Made by a program: the position numbers and the translations under genes. A DNA stretch of 64,000 nt from Haladaptatus cibarius D43. GTDB lineage: Archaea; Halobacteriota; Halobacteria; Halobacteriales; Haladaptataceae. This document shows positions 10,093 through 18,600 of the stretch, piece after piece. The stretch covers positions 1,885,124 to 1,949,123 of the forward strand of contig NZ_JDTH01000002.1 in the NCBI RefSeq assembly GCF_000710615.1, given 5' to 3'. The notes beneath the pieces are model-generated. The model did not search any database. It saw nothing but the letters and a program-made list of their open reading frames with translations, and was not told the origin of the DNA. How positions within the stretch are numbered: position 1 is the first letter of the stretch; each line of letters begins with the position of its first letter.

Positions 10093-10102
10093 GTTATTAA
10101 TT
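10093..10102 (-). promoter_or_regulatory. TATA box of the P-type ATPase gene
   Basis: On the minus strand AATTAATAAC lies about 24-33 nt before the ATG at 10069, the spacing for an archaeal TATA element feeding a leaderless transcript. The sequence further upstream (to about 10150) is AT-rich, including ATTATTATTAAATAAT, but no clear operator could be fixed. Confidence 0.5.
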
Positions 10103-10342
10103 GCACTGCCACAAAACCGGGGCAGTTTATGGAATTATTATTAAATAATACACCCATAGTTAACAATAAGACGCTCGTATAACTTCGTTTCTCTGCGTTG
10201 CACAAACGTTTCATCGGCACATTTGGTGTGAAAAACACCGTTCAAAACCGTTCAATCTGTTAATAGACCGTTGAAAACGGAAACGGTGCATAACCATCGT
10301 TCTCACTTATTGGGGTCGCAGTGTACCGTGTAACTGGGTAGT
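10103..10342. other. intergenic region with GTTCAA repeats
   Basis: This AT-rich spacer separates the divergent ATPase gene and the small peptide gene. It holds two CCGTTCAA copies within 10236-10255, a mirrored TTGAAAACGG at 10271-10280, the interrupted repeat CCGTT-GAA-AACGG and the short hairpin GGTGT-GAAAA-ACACC. These may be a regulator site; no protein is encoded there. Confidence 0.4.
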
Positions 10343-10435
10343 ATGACGCACATCAAAGCAAGCGCCGCCCTAGCGATGGTCGCTGTCGAAGTGCTCGCAG
10401 GGGTTGCATTACTGGCACTGGCGTTCGGCATCTGA
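10343..10435 (+). CDS. 30-residue hydrophobic peptide
   Basis: The frame from the ATG at 10343 to TGA gives 30 residues starting MTHIKASAALAMVAVEVLAG, a single strongly hydrophobic helix rich in Ala, Val and Leu that could span the membrane once. Codon third positions are mostly G or C, as in neighbouring genes. It stops about 4 bp before the 3' end of the convergent RNase P RNA gene. I do not recognise the product; it may be a membrane micropeptide or a chance frame. No ribosome-binding site is evident, which is not unusual for leaderless haloarchaeal mRNAs. Confidence 0.4.
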   Translation: MTHIKASAALAMVAVEVLAGVALLALAFGI

Positions 10436-10438
10436 AAA

Positions 10439-10828
10439 TCGGCTGAGGGGAGTAAGCCCCCTTCTGTTCGGCTCGGCATTCGGCTAAGCGTCCGCACCGT
10501 GTGTCCGAGCTACCATGATGGCACGGACTTGCACCGGCAAGGATTCGCCGTTCCATCCATTCTTCGTGGTCCGCGCACTGACTGAGTCAGTACGACGTGG
10601 CGTGACGAAGTCACGCGCCCTTAGTGGGTTAACTCCCTCCCCTCTCGGGTCGGTTCGCACACTGCATCGGTCACACGAAGTGGTCTCGTTTCTGTTCCAG
10701 AGCCAGTGGTTTCCCACTCCGGACTTGCGTCCGGTTGCCTGCTCGGACGGTGGGGGGACTTTCCTCACGTGGGTTCCGACGTACTATCGGAACCGTCGTC
10801 CGCGGGAACCGAGCTCCCTCTGCCGGGG
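10439..10828 (-). ncRNA. rnpB: RNase P RNA (archaeal type A)
   Basis: Read on the minus strand, this region carries the universal P4 halves of RNase P RNA: GAGGAAAGTCC (10756-10766) near the 5' end and ACAGAAGGGGGCTTACT (10451-10467) near the 3' end, which pair through GTCCCCCC/GGGGGC. The ends were set from the pairing of the P1 strands (CGGCAGAGGGAG near 10825 with CTCCCCTCAGCCG near 10440). An internal AACAGAAAC and several stable stems fit the fold. A TTAAA element lies about 27 nt upstream and a TTTT follows the 3' end. The RNA matures tRNA 5' ends with the Rpp proteins. Ends are accurate to a few bases only. Confidence 0.93.
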
Positions 10829-10940
10829 AAAACTAGTTCATACTCGCGTTTAAGCCGTTCGGTCTTCGTAGTCATGGGGGCTTAAAGCCAGCCAGATTGA
10901 AGGGAAGCGTTGAAGATGCTTCTGTGCATAAGCAACTTGT

Positions 10941-11543
10941 ATGTCTGAGGCACAGGCAGTAGCCCTCTCTTACGAGGATGGCACGCGCGCGGTAGAACTC
11001 GCACGGGAGGCAGTAAATTCGTATGTTATCAATGGGCAACGAGAGCAACCGGGGAGTATGCGAGAAGCATTCTACGCCCGGACGGGCGTCTTCGTCCGGC
11101 TGGAGTCCACCCGTGGGCGCGGCAGTCTCCGTGGGTGCGCTGGTGCCTACGACACGAGCGAACAGTTAGGACACCAAATCGTCGATTCCGCCATCGCGGC
11201 GGCAAGCGGCGACTCCTGCGGGTCGGAAATCGAACCCGCCGAGTTGTCGAATCTCAACATCTCCGTGTTCATCGTCGAAAACACGATGTTGACCGACAAC
11301 CCAACGCGAGACATGACGTTGGGTCGCCACGGTGTCGCGGTCGAAGGCCACGGCAAGCACGCGTGGATGTACCCGACGCTCCCCACCGAACACAACTGGA
11401 GCGAATTCGAGTATCTCGACCGAGCGTGTCGAAAAGCAGGACTTCCCCACGGCGCGTGGGAAGAAGACGACGTGTTCGTCACCCTCATCGAAGGGCCAGT
11501 GTTCCGCGAGCGGAAACCCGAAGGAAGTATCGAACGGATTTAA
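10941..11543 (+). CDS. AMMECR1-domain protein
   Basis: This 200-residue protein belongs to the conserved AMMECR1 family (TIGR00296-type in archaea). The family hallmark LRGCAG, near residue 55, is present, followed by the conserved blocks SAIAAASGDSCG, LSNLNISVFIVEN and the glycine-rich LGRHGVAVEGHGKHAWMYP. Family length is about 190-210 residues, so it looks complete. The molecular activity of AMMECR1 proteins has not been settled; archaeal homologues are often neighbours of radical-SAM AmmeMemoRadiSam proteins, but none is seen here. The gene stands alone after a 112-bp leader. Confidence 0.9.
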   Translation: MSEAQAVALSYEDGTRAVELAREAVNSYVINGQREQPGSMREAFYARTGVFVRLESTRGRGSLRGCAGAYDTSEQLGHQIVDSAIAAASGDSCGSEIEPAELSNLNISVFIVENTMLTDNPTRDMTLGRHGVAVEGHGKHAWMYPTLPTEHNWSEFEYLDRACRKAGLPHGAWEEDDVFVTLIEGPVFRERKPEGSIERI

Positions 11544-11587
11544 AATCGACCAATCGAGCGAAGATAGAACGTAGAAATCGACCAAAT

Positions 11588-12733
11588 TCAGAAATCCACC
11601 AGCGAAGCGTCGTCGCGGGCGCGACGAGCGGCAGTGTCAATATCGAACTCTCGAACGATTTTACCGTCACGAATGAGCGGTTGCAGTAGCGGTTCGCCGT
11701 CAGCATCAGGTTCGTGACGCGCGAGGGAAACGTGATGGCCACCGTCTGCGGTTCGATACACCTGTTTTTTACCCGAGAGTTTCCCGCGTTTTGCCACCGG
11801 TTTATCGTTGATTTCCACGATGTCGAGCGCAAAATCGACCGGTTCCGCACTGGTGATGTGACTGCCGACGCCGAATCCCGCCGCCACATCGCGGAGTTCG
11901 CGGAGTTCTTTGGGGCCGAGGCCCCCGCTGGCGAAGATGTCCACGTCCTCGAAGCCGTGGGAATCCAGTTCCCAGTGCAGTTCGCGTAGTATGTGTCGGA
12001 AGTCTCCCCGGCGCGACCCCGTGGTGTCGATTCTGACGCTATCCAAGGAGTCGCCGAGTGCGTTCGCCGCGCGAAGCACCTCGTCTTTTTCGTCGGAAAA
12101 AGTGTCACAGAGTGCGACACGGGGAACGTCGTCGCCGACTGCCGCATCGAATGCGCGCCACGCTTCTTCCTGTTTGCCACTGCCGAAACAGATGAGAAGC
12201 GCATGGGGCATGGTGCCGCTCGGTTCCTTGCCGAGGATTTCACCCGCCGCGACGTGTGAAAAGCCGTCCAATCCCGCGACGAGAGCCGAGCGTTCTACTA
12301 CTGCGGCAATCGACGGATGGACGTGTCGCGCGCCGAAACTCACGATTTGGGAGTCCGGCGCAGCGACGCGCGCTTCGAGTGCGTTCGTCGCCATTCCCGA
12401 GGCGTGAGACAGAAAGCCGAGAAGCGAAGTTTCGTGTCGCGCGAAATCGAGATAGTTGCCTTCGATGGTACACACCGGCCCGCCGTCGAACAGTCGGCCC
12501 TCTTCCATCGCGTCCACGTCGATTGGCAATCCGGCGAGGAGATTGGCCGCGTCTTTCAGTCCGGCAAGCAGTTCGAACTCGCCCGTCGGGAACTGGTCGG
12601 CAGTCACCTCGGCGACGACGTGCGGATTCTTCCCCGCGGCTTCGAGAGTCGTTTCGGTACGCAAAAAGTAGGCGTCCGTCGCGGTTCCGTCACGAATCGC
12701 ATCCTCCGAAACCACGTCGAATCGGTCGCTCAC
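11588..12733 (-). CDS. pncB: nicotinate phosphoribosyltransferase
   Basis: This 381-residue enzyme makes nicotinate mononucleotide from nicotinate and PRPP in the NAD salvage (Preiss-Handler) route. The conserved start SDRFDVVSEDAIRDGTATDAYF, the core GPVCTIEGNYLDFARHETSLLGFLSHASG, the FGARHVHP segment and IFASGGLGP in the phosphate-binding loop are all present. The GTG at 12733 is preferred: it starts the conserved block and has an AGGTGG ribosome-binding-like sequence about 9 nt upstream, while a more distal GTG would add 18 poorly conserved residues. Its partner enzyme nicotinamidase is 1.7 kb away in opposite orientation. Confidence 0.9.
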   Translation of the reverse strand: MSDRFDVVSEDAIRDGTATDAYFLRTETTLEAAGKNPHVVAEVTADQFPTGEFELLAGLKDAANLLAGLPIDVDAMEEGRLFDGGPVCTIEGNYLDFARHETSLLGFLSHASGMATNALEARVAAPDSQIVSFGARHVHPSIAAVVERSALVAGLDGFSHVAAGEILGKEPSGTMPHALLICFGSGKQEEAWRAFDAAVGDDVPRVALCDTFSDEKDEVLRAANALGDSLDSVRIDTTGSRRGDFRHILRELHWELDSHGFEDVDIFASGGLGPKELRELRDVAAGFGVGSHITSAEPVDFALDIVEINDKPVAKRGKLSGKKQVYRTADGGHHVSLARHEPDADGEPLLQPLIRDGKIVREFDIDTAARRARDDASLVDF

Positions 12734-12823
12734 GCGAACCACCTGTTGCTCATACCGGGGGTATTCCCCGCGACAGCGAAAAACCACCGGGTTTGTCGGG
12801 CAGAGAATCGGAAAAAGTTAGAG

Positions 12824-14323
12824 CTATGCCTGCGGCGCGGAATTGCGTCGAACGTCCGAAAGGTCGTTGACCGTCGGCGCGTTCACGATAACGACGGTGT
12901 CGCCGTTCTGCTGGACGTAGAAGGCGTCACCGAAACCGGTGCTGTCCGGTACCGTCCACGTGTTCTGTCGGCCATCCACCTGCTTTGCGTTGCGATAGTT
13001 GAGCAGTCGTTTGTAGCCGTCCACGAACTCCGTAGCGTCCTTGTTCGAGTCCCATTTGGTTTTAAAGACGTATCCCGTCTCGTTTCTCGGCGTGTTGTCG
13101 TTCGTGTAGGCGACGATTTTGTCGCCGTCCCAGCCTTCGGTCGGCGTACTTTGGTAGTTCAGCGGGTCGAAATCCTGTGGATTACCCTCGCTATCCCTGT
13201 TGATGAACCCGTTGGCGGGAATAACCGGCGCGCGCTGACTCTCGTAGGCGGGGTACATGAACATCGAGAAGATGCCCGCTTCGCCGACTTCACCGAAGTT
13301 CGGACGGCCCTCGGGTTTCAGACGCTCCCAACCGTTGCTGGTTCTGTCCTGCACGGTAATCTGTGCTGGCTCGTCGTCGGGATACTTTTCGGGGTGGATT
13401 ACCTGCTCGGTGCTGGCGGGTGGATTTTCGTAGAGTGCGTTGACATCCTCCCAGCCCTGTTCTTCGTGGATTTGTTTTACGAACGGCGGGCCGTCGCTGT
13501 ACGGTTGGAATTTGAGCAGATACGGGCCGATGTTGGCGAGTTGGCCCCCGCCACTGCTTTCGCTCTCGTCGGGCATCAGGCACGTTCCCTGCCACGCGTT
13601 GTTACACCGCTGTTCGTAGAGATAGTCGAGATAGTTGCCGTCGCCCTCGACGACGCCGTCGATGGCGTTGTGTCGCTCACGGGTGGATTGGTCGAACGAG
13701 TCGAAGCCGAACTTCTGGTCTTGGAGCGCGTGGAACAACTCCTGTGACAGCGTAATCTCGTTCATCTTGGGCGAGCTCTGGTTGTTCGAGATGATGACGA
13801 TGGACTCCTCTCCGGGGCTGTAGTAGCCGCCGACCGACGTTCCGGAGTTTTGGGTCTGCACCGCAATGGAGTCGGTCGATTCGTCAATCATCATCAGCGC
13901 CTCGAATTTGACGTTGTCGAACAGCGTGCGCTTCGGTGGCGACGTCTGTTTTCCCTGCTCGCTCCGGAACTCGTCGCGCGCGATAACTTTTACCGGAACT
14001 TTCTTATCGAACTCCAGTCCTCGAATCTTCTCGACGCGGGCCATCGAGCGACTGACGACGGCGTCGAGTTCCGAATCGTTCAGTCCGTCGTTACGGGTCA
14101 CATTGACCGTCTCGTTGAACCAGTAGCCTTCCTCCCATCCTAGCACGTCGGATTCGGGGTCGGGTGGGTGAACTGCTTGTTTCTCGCCCGATGGAGTGTC
14201 ATCGGGGGCTTGCGTCGTGTTCGTCACGTCGGGGTCGTCCGTGGTCGTGTCCTCGGTGGGAGTCGATGAACACCCAGCTAAGACGAGCATGAGAGCGACC
14301 GCGACAACGGTAATCGTTCGCAT
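12824..14323 (-). CDS. haloarchaeal surface lipoprotein (Hvo_1808-like)
   Basis: This 499-residue protein has a lipoprotein signal (LMLVLAGCSS, Cys18) followed by a Thr/Asp-rich tether (about 20-60), so it is membrane-anchored outside the cell. The body contains SMARVEKIRGLEFDKKVPVKVI and an EGDGNYLDYLY segment. At 194-203 it reads QELFHALQDQ, which looks like the HELxHALQDQ signature of a peptidase family but with Gln in place of the first His; Glu195 and His198 remain. I connect it to the haloarchaeal Hvo_1808-type surface protein family from memory; no function is established. Catalysis is doubtful given the missing zinc ligand. Confidence 0.75.
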   Translation of the reverse strand: MRTITVVAVALMLVLAGCSSTPTEDTTTDDPDVTNTTQAPDDTPSGEKQAVHPPDPESDVLGWEEGYWFNETVNVTRNDGLNDSELDAVVSRSMARVEKIRGLEFDKKVPVKVIARDEFRSEQGKQTSPPKRTLFDNVKFEALMMIDESTDSIAVQTQNSGTSVGGYYSPGEESIVIISNNQSSPKMNEITLSQELFHALQDQKFGFDSFDQSTRERHNAIDGVVEGDGNYLDYLYEQRCNNAWQGTCLMPDESESSGGGQLANIGPYLLKFQPYSDGPPFVKQIHEEQGWEDVNALYENPPASTEQVIHPEKYPDDEPAQITVQDRTSNGWERLKPEGRPNFGEVGEAGIFSMFMYPAYESQRAPVIPANGFINRDSEGNPQDFDPLNYQSTPTEGWDGDKIVAYTNDNTPRNETGYVFKTKWDSNKDATEFVDGYKRLLNYRNAKQVDGRQNTWTVPDSTGFGDAFYVQQNGDTVVIVNAPTVNDLSDVRRNSAPQA

Positions 14324-14435
14324 TCCTGTAGGGGACAGGTAGGACTACTGTGTAAAAAAGGTCGTGAATGTGACGTGACACAACAGATGTGTTACCTTCG
14401 AAACGGTTTGGTGGGAACCTGACGTAGGATGCGAC

Positions 14436-15008
14436 ATGAACTTCGACCCAGATTCGACCGCCGTCGTCGTCGTTGACATGCAAAACGGCTTCTGTCACCC
14501 GGACGGAAGCCTTTACGCGCCGGGGAGTGAGGGCGTTTTCGACCGAATTCAAGAACTTCTCGCACGCGCGCGCGAGTCAGGTGCGTCCGCGGTGTTCACC
14601 CGCGACGTTCACCCGCCGGAGCAGTTCGAGGACGCGCACTACTACGACGAGTTCGACCGCTGGGGAGAACACGTCGTCGAAGGGACGTGGGAAACCGAAA
14701 TCGTGGACGAACTCGACGTGCGCGAGGACGACCACGTCGTCACGAAACACACCTACGACGCCTTCTACCAGACCGATCTCGAAGGCTATCTCGATACTCA
14801 CGGCATCAAAGACCTGCTCATCTGCGGAACGCTGGCAAACGTCTGTGTCCTCCACACCGCCGGAAGCGCGGGATTGCGGGATTTCAAGCCGGTCATCGTG
14901 GAGGACGCCGTGGGATACATCGAAGAAGGTCACAAGGAGTACGCAGTGGAACACTCGGCGTGGTTGTTCGGGGAAGGCGTGGAGTTAGACGACGTTGAGT
15001 TTTCGTAA
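14436..15008 (+). CDS. pncA: nicotinamidase / isochorismatase-family hydrolase
   Basis: This 190-residue cysteine hydrolase converts nicotinamide to nicotinate and ammonia, feeding the phosphoribosyltransferase encoded nearby. The catalytic triad of the family is visible: Asp14 (VVDMQNGF), Lys104 (VVTKHTYDAF) and Cys137 (TLANVCVLHTAG). Metal ligands Asp57 and His59 (TRDVHPP), with His68 and His79 downstream, favour a true nicotinamidase over a general isochorismatase. The length equals the usual 180-200 residues. It is transcribed away from the surface lipoprotein gene after a 112-bp promoter region. Confidence 0.88.
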   Translation: MNFDPDSTAVVVVDMQNGFCHPDGSLYAPGSEGVFDRIQELLARARESGASAVFTRDVHPPEQFEDAHYYDEFDRWGEHVVEGTWETEIVDELDVREDDHVVTKHTYDAFYQTDLEGYLDTHGIKDLLICGTLANVCVLHTAGSAGLRDFKPVIVEDAVGYIEEGHKEYAVEHSAWLFGEGVELDDVEFS

Positions 15009-15035
15009 GGGATTCGAACCCGAAATCGGCGGTTT

Positions 15036-15061
15036 GGTGGGCAGGCCGTGACCTGCCCGCC
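15036..15061 (+). terminator. intergenic hairpin after nicotinamidase
   Basis: A 10-bp stem (GGTGGGCAGG with CCTGCCCGCC, one G-T pair) encloses a 6-nt loop, 28 bp after the pncA stop. There is no following T-run, so it may slow transcription or protect the mRNA 3' end rather than act as a classical terminator. Confidence 0.4.
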
Positions 15062-15106
15062 AAGTAGCCAAACGAACCAACAGCACGGAACTCGAACTCC
15101 AAACCA

Positions 15107-15580
15107 GTGCCAGCACACGACCACAATTCGGACGGCCCGGAAGACGACGTGAACTATCGAGGACACCCCGAAAAGTACGTCGAGAACTACGAACTCGACG
15201 GAAGCGAAAAAGGCGTGTTCAAAGTCGAACCGTACAAATCCGAACTGCTTCCGCACTGGTCGTATGCCGACCCCGAATCAGCAGAAGAGTCGGCGAAGAA
15301 ACTGTTCGAACAGTACGAAACGTACCGCGAGAACGACGACTTCATCGGGATGGATATGGCGCGAAAATACTGCCAGATGGGGTTTACGAGAGCAATGCGC
15401 TACGCGAAATATCCCGGCGGGAAGAAGTACGACGACGATGGCGAAGAACGAGAACCGGAACGCTGGGCCGACCCCGAAAAGCGCGAAGCGGCGAAAATTT
15501 TTAAACGAAGATGGGACGAGATTCGCCACGATGAAAGATACCAGACGTTGAAAGAAAACCATCGAAATCGCACGCAGTAG
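15107..15580 (+). CDS. DUF4385-family protein
   Basis: This 157-residue soluble protein matches the DUF4385 pattern: YRGHPEKYVENYELDGSEKG at the start, VEPYKSELLPHW, GMDMARKYCQMGFTRAMRYA and a final IFKRRWDEIRHDERY. The family occurs in bacteria, phages and archaea and has no assigned function. The GTG at 15107 is the first usable start, and the conserved block begins only about 16 residues later. It follows the hairpin downstream of nicotinamidase and may be transcribed separately. Confidence 0.85.
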   Translation: MPAHDHNSDGPEDDVNYRGHPEKYVENYELDGSEKGVFKVEPYKSELLPHWSYADPESAEESAKKLFEQYETYRENDDFIGMDMARKYCQMGFTRAMRYAKYPGGKKYDDDGEEREPERWADPEKREAAKIFKRRWDEIRHDERYQTLKENHRNRTQ

Positions 15581-15616
15581 TTAGCCAACCTTCGAACGAG
15601 TAGATGCCCGACGGAC

Positions 15617-16516
15617 TCAGTGGATACTCACGGAAATCGAGTCCCCGGCCGAAAAGTCGTGGCCCGGGCAGACGAGTTTCGCGCCGAACTGCTCGCGCGC
15701 GACGAACAGCGAGAGGCCGGTAATCGGCGTTCCGTTCACGCGAATTTCCACGTCGTTCCACGTCACGGTTCGTCCGTCGGCGCTGCCGACGGACGAATTC
15801 AAAAGCGAGACCGAATCAGAACTATCGGTGGCCGAATCGGAACACCCACTTCGGTTTCCCAGCGCGCCGCCGCCCTCGTAATGTGGGAGTCCGCCGTCGA
15901 GTACGGTAGTTTCATCGCCTGTAATACCAGCGATTCCGACGAATCGTTCGCCCGGCGCAGGATGCGTCGGTGAATCGAGGACGACGAAGGTGTCGCCAGT
16001 GGCGACCACGCGACCTGACCCGTCCCATGCAAGCGGTTCGATTTCGACCGGGCACTCCATCGGAAGCGACCCAGAGGCACGAACCGGGTTCGAATCTTGC
16101 GGACGAAAGCCGAGGTGGATGTGGTTTGCGACCCACGGCGCGAAGAATCCCGAGCGAACCATCTCGCCCAGCGAGTCACCGATTTCGATCCAGTTGCCGG
16201 GTTCGACGCCGGGCTTTACGTGGAGCATCCGAGCTAGATAGTCGCCGGTATCGACCACGATGAGATAGTCCTGCGCCACGGCGTAGTGTTTCCGCGGAGC
16301 GGTCACCGTCCGCGTTTCGACCACTTCGCCAGCGACAGGACTGGGCGCGCTCGTCTCGCGGGTCGCTTCGCTCCCCACTCGACTGTCCGACCCTCGGAAA
16401 CCATCGCTACCGGGATACAGGTCGATAGCACAGCCCTCGTCGTGGGCGGTGTAAGGGGAGTTGTAGAGCGAAAAGCGCGGATAGCGCGACAGAACCTCCG
16501 GCGGAAGTCCGACCAT
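15617..16516 (-). CDS. M23-like (lysostaphin-fold) protein
   Basis: This 299-residue protein has the layout of an LytM/M23 peptidase fold: a first metal-site segment HDEGCAIDLYPG (about 25-36), a lipoyl-like SPVAGEVVETR, and an HxH signature in VANHIHLGFRP (about 130). The spacing between the first His and Asp is longer than the usual HxxxD, so zinc hydrolysis is uncertain. There is no signal peptide, which argues for a cytoplasmic or atypically exported protein. The second half (about 165-299) is an acidic Ser-rich region with a beta-rich end. ATG at 16516 is chosen over an in-frame GTG three codons earlier. Archaea lack murein, so the substrate is unknown. Confidence 0.7.
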   Translation of the reverse strand: MVGLPPEVLSRYPRFSLYNSPYTAHDEGCAIDLYPGSDGFRGSDSRVGSEATRETSAPSPVAGEVVETRTVTAPRKHYAVAQDYLIVVDTGDYLARMLHVKPGVEPGNWIEIGDSLGEMVRSGFFAPWVANHIHLGFRPQDSNPVRASGSLPMECPVEIEPLAWDGSGRVVATGDTFVVLDSPTHPAPGERFVGIAGITGDETTVLDGGLPHYEGGGALGNRSGCSDSATDSSDSVSLLNSSVGSADGRTVTWNDVEIRVNGTPITGLSLFVAREQFGAKLVCPGHDFSAGDSISVSIH

Positions 16517-16570
16517 GCAACCCACTCTAGACCGAGTGCGTTTACATACGTCGGGTTACAATGGAATGCT

Positions 16571-17260
16571 ATGCGCGTGCTTCGTGGGCGGGCCGAAACG
16601 CGAGACGAAGACCGGACGGTCACCGCCACGATGCTCACAGAGACGGCAGACAGCGGTGAGGCCGCGGTTCGGGTGTGGACACCCCACCGACAAATCGCGT
16701 TCGGTCGGCGGGACGCCCGCGCCGATGGATTCGATGTGGCGAAATCGGTTGCCGAAACCTGCGGGCTCGAACCCATCGAGCGAAGCGTCGGCGGACGAGC
16801 AGTCGCCTACACCGGAACGACAGTTGCCTTCGCCCACACGGTTCCACTCGCGGATATGCGACGAGGGATGGAAGAGCGGTACGCCGAAACGACCGAGGCA
16901 GTTCAGCGGGCCTTCTGGCGACTCGGCGTTCCAGCCCAACGCGGCGAACCGCCGCGGTCGTTCTGTCCGGGAGACTATTCGCTCCAGTGGAACGGAAAGC
17001 TCGCCGGAGTCGCACAGCGAGTCAGAACGGGATCAGCACTGGTTTCGGGCGTCGTCGTCGTGGACGGCCACGACGAAATCGCAAGCGTCCTCGACCCGAT
17101 TTATGCGGCGCTCGACGTGCCCTTCGACCCGGGTTCGGTCGGCAGTATCGCCAAAGCAGACGGAGATGCAGACCCCGAATTTGTCATCGAAACCATCGAA
17201 GCCCTGCTGGTCGGCGATGCGGAAGTGACGGTCGAACACGTCGGCGACCGAGAGATTTAG
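16571..17260 (+). CDS. lipoate-protein ligase family protein
   Basis: This 229-residue protein has the LplA/biotinyl-lipoyl transferase fold. Signs are RVWTPHRQIAFGRRDA near residue 34, the GGR loop SVGGRAVAYTGTTVAFAH (about 72-89) and the catalytic-type lysine in NGKLAGVAQRV (Lys143). It would attach lipoate or octanoate to 2-oxoacid dehydrogenase or glycine-cleavage H proteins. At 229 residues it is shorter than E. coli LplA and lacks its accessory C-terminal domain, as in archaeal enzymes that may need a partner. It reads divergently from the M23-like gene and precedes dihydroorotase by 25 bp. Confidence 0.8.
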   Translation: MRVLRGRAETRDEDRTVTATMLTETADSGEAAVRVWTPHRQIAFGRRDARADGFDVAKSVAETCGLEPIERSVGGRAVAYTGTTVAFAHTVPLADMRRGMEERYAETTEAVQRAFWRLGVPAQRGEPPRSFCPGDYSLQWNGKLAGVAQRVRTGSALVSGVVVVDGHDEIASVLDPIYAALDVPFDPGSVGSIAKADGDADPEFVIETIEALLVGDAEVTVEHVGDREI

Positions 17261-17285
17261 GACGGTTCCCAAACCACTCGCGGGT

Positions 17286-18563
17286 ATGCTTACCATTCGG
17301 AACGCAACGCTCGCCGACGGGAGCAAGCGAGACGTTCGCATCGACACCGACGCAGGACGGATTTCCGCAATCGGGTCGTCGCTCACGGAATCGGGCGAGG
17401 CCATCGACGCCACAGGGAAACTCCTTCTTCCGGGCGCAATCGACGCCCACGTTCATTTCCGCCAGCCCGGGTTTTCGCACAAAGAGACGTGGGAAACCGG
17501 AAGCAAGAGTGCGGCGGCGGGCGGCGTCACGACCGTCGTAGACCAACCGAACACCAACCCGCCGACGATAGACGGTGAGTCGTTCGACGAGAAGGCGGAA
17601 TTGGCGAAAGCTTCGTACATCGACTACGGAATCAACGGCGGCGTTACGCCCGAGTGGAACCCGGAATCACTGTTTGACCGCCCGGTGCTCGCGCTCGGCG
17701 AGGTGTTTCTCGCGGATTCGACGGGGAAGATGGGAATAGAGGAAGACTTATTCCGCAAAGCGGCCGAACGCGCCACCGACGACTATCTCGTCGTGACGGT
17801 TCACGCCGAGGATGCGGATTTGTTCGATGAGGACGCAAAATCGCGGGACGGCGACGATTCGGATGCGTGGAGTGCCTACCGCACTGCAGAGGCCGAGGCC
17901 GCCGCCGTGGAGCGCGCCTGTGAAATCGGGGACGAACTCGGCGCGCGATTACACATTGCACACACCAGCACGCCCGAGGGCATCGACGCCGCACAGGAAA
18001 TCGGCGCGACGTGCGAGGTGACGCCGCATCATCTGTTCCTCTCGCGCAACAACGCAGACGAACTCGGAACCTTCGGGCGGATGAATCCGCCGCTCAGGAG
18101 CGAAAAACGGCGGGAAGAAGTGTTCGCGCGCGTTGCGGACGGAACGGTCGATATGATTGCGACAGACCACGCACCGCACACCCGCGAGGAGAAGGACGCA
18201 AGCATCTGGGACGCACCGAGCGGCGTGCCCGGCGTCGAAACGATGCTTCCACTCCTGCTTGAAGAGGCCCGGAAAGGAAATCTAAGTTATGACCGAGTAG
18301 CAGACCTGACCGCCCGGAATCCGTCGAAGGTATTCGGTATGCCGCGAAAAGGTCGCATCGAGGAGGGCAGAATGGCCGACCTCGTGCTGGTTGACCCCGA
18401 CGAAACCCGTGAAATTCGTGGCGACGACCTCCACTCGAAATGCGGCTGGACGCCGTTCGAAGGCTGGACGGGTGTCTTCCCCGAACTGACGATGGTTCGC
18501 GGAAACGTGGTGTTCGAGGACGGCGAGTTCGGAGAAGCAGTCGGGGAGAACGTTCGAGGATAG
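17286..18563 (+). CDS. pyrC: dihydroorotase
   Basis: This 425-residue zinc amidohydrolase catalyses the third step of pyrimidine synthesis, carbamoyl-aspartate to dihydroorotate. The binuclear-metal signature DAHVHFRQPGFSHKE (His55, His57) is present, with VVDQPNTNPPT, the metal His segments TVHAEDAD and LHIAHTSTPEG, and the Asp of TDHAPHTREEK. The C-terminal RGDDLHSKCGWTPFEG is typical of the class I bacterial/archaeal enzyme, and length is normal (about 420-430). It starts 25 bp after the lipoate ligase gene, so the two may share a transcript. Confidence 0.94.
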   Translation: MLTIRNATLADGSKRDVRIDTDAGRISAIGSSLTESGEAIDATGKLLLPGAIDAHVHFRQPGFSHKETWETGSKSAAAGGVTTVVDQPNTNPPTIDGESFDEKAELAKASYIDYGINGGVTPEWNPESLFDRPVLALGEVFLADSTGKMGIEEDLFRKAAERATDDYLVVTVHAEDADLFDEDAKSRDGDDSDAWSAYRTAEAEAAAVERACEIGDELGARLHIAHTSTPEGIDAAQEIGATCEVTPHHLFLSRNNADELGTFGRMNPPLRSEKRREEVFARVADGTVDMIATDHAPHTREEKDASIWDAPSGVPGVETMLPLLLEEARKGNLSYDRVADLTARNPSKVFGMPRKGRIEEGRMADLVLVDPDETREIRGDDLHSKCGWTPFEGWTGVFPELTMVRGNVVFEDGEFGEAVGENVRG

Positions 18564-18570
18564 CCCGAAT

Positions 18571-18580
18571 TATTTAAAAG
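18571..18580 (+). promoter_or_regulatory. TATA box before the nucleotidyltransferase remnant
   Basis: TATTTAAAAG lies about 21-30 nt before the ATG at 18601, the expected spacing for an archaeal promoter. It probably still drives the alpha/beta hydrolase gene behind the remnant. Confidence 0.5.
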
Positions 18581-18600
18581 TTCGATAGAGTAGGAAGTGT

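Noticed and set aside
10515..10853. Long frames on both strands across 10484-10853
   Set aside because: They overlap the RNase P RNA and have no protein motif; the RNA explains the region.
15007..15023. GGGATTCGAACCC resembling a tRNA T-arm after nicotinamidase
   Set aside because: No acceptor, anticodon or D-arm around it, so no tRNA gene.
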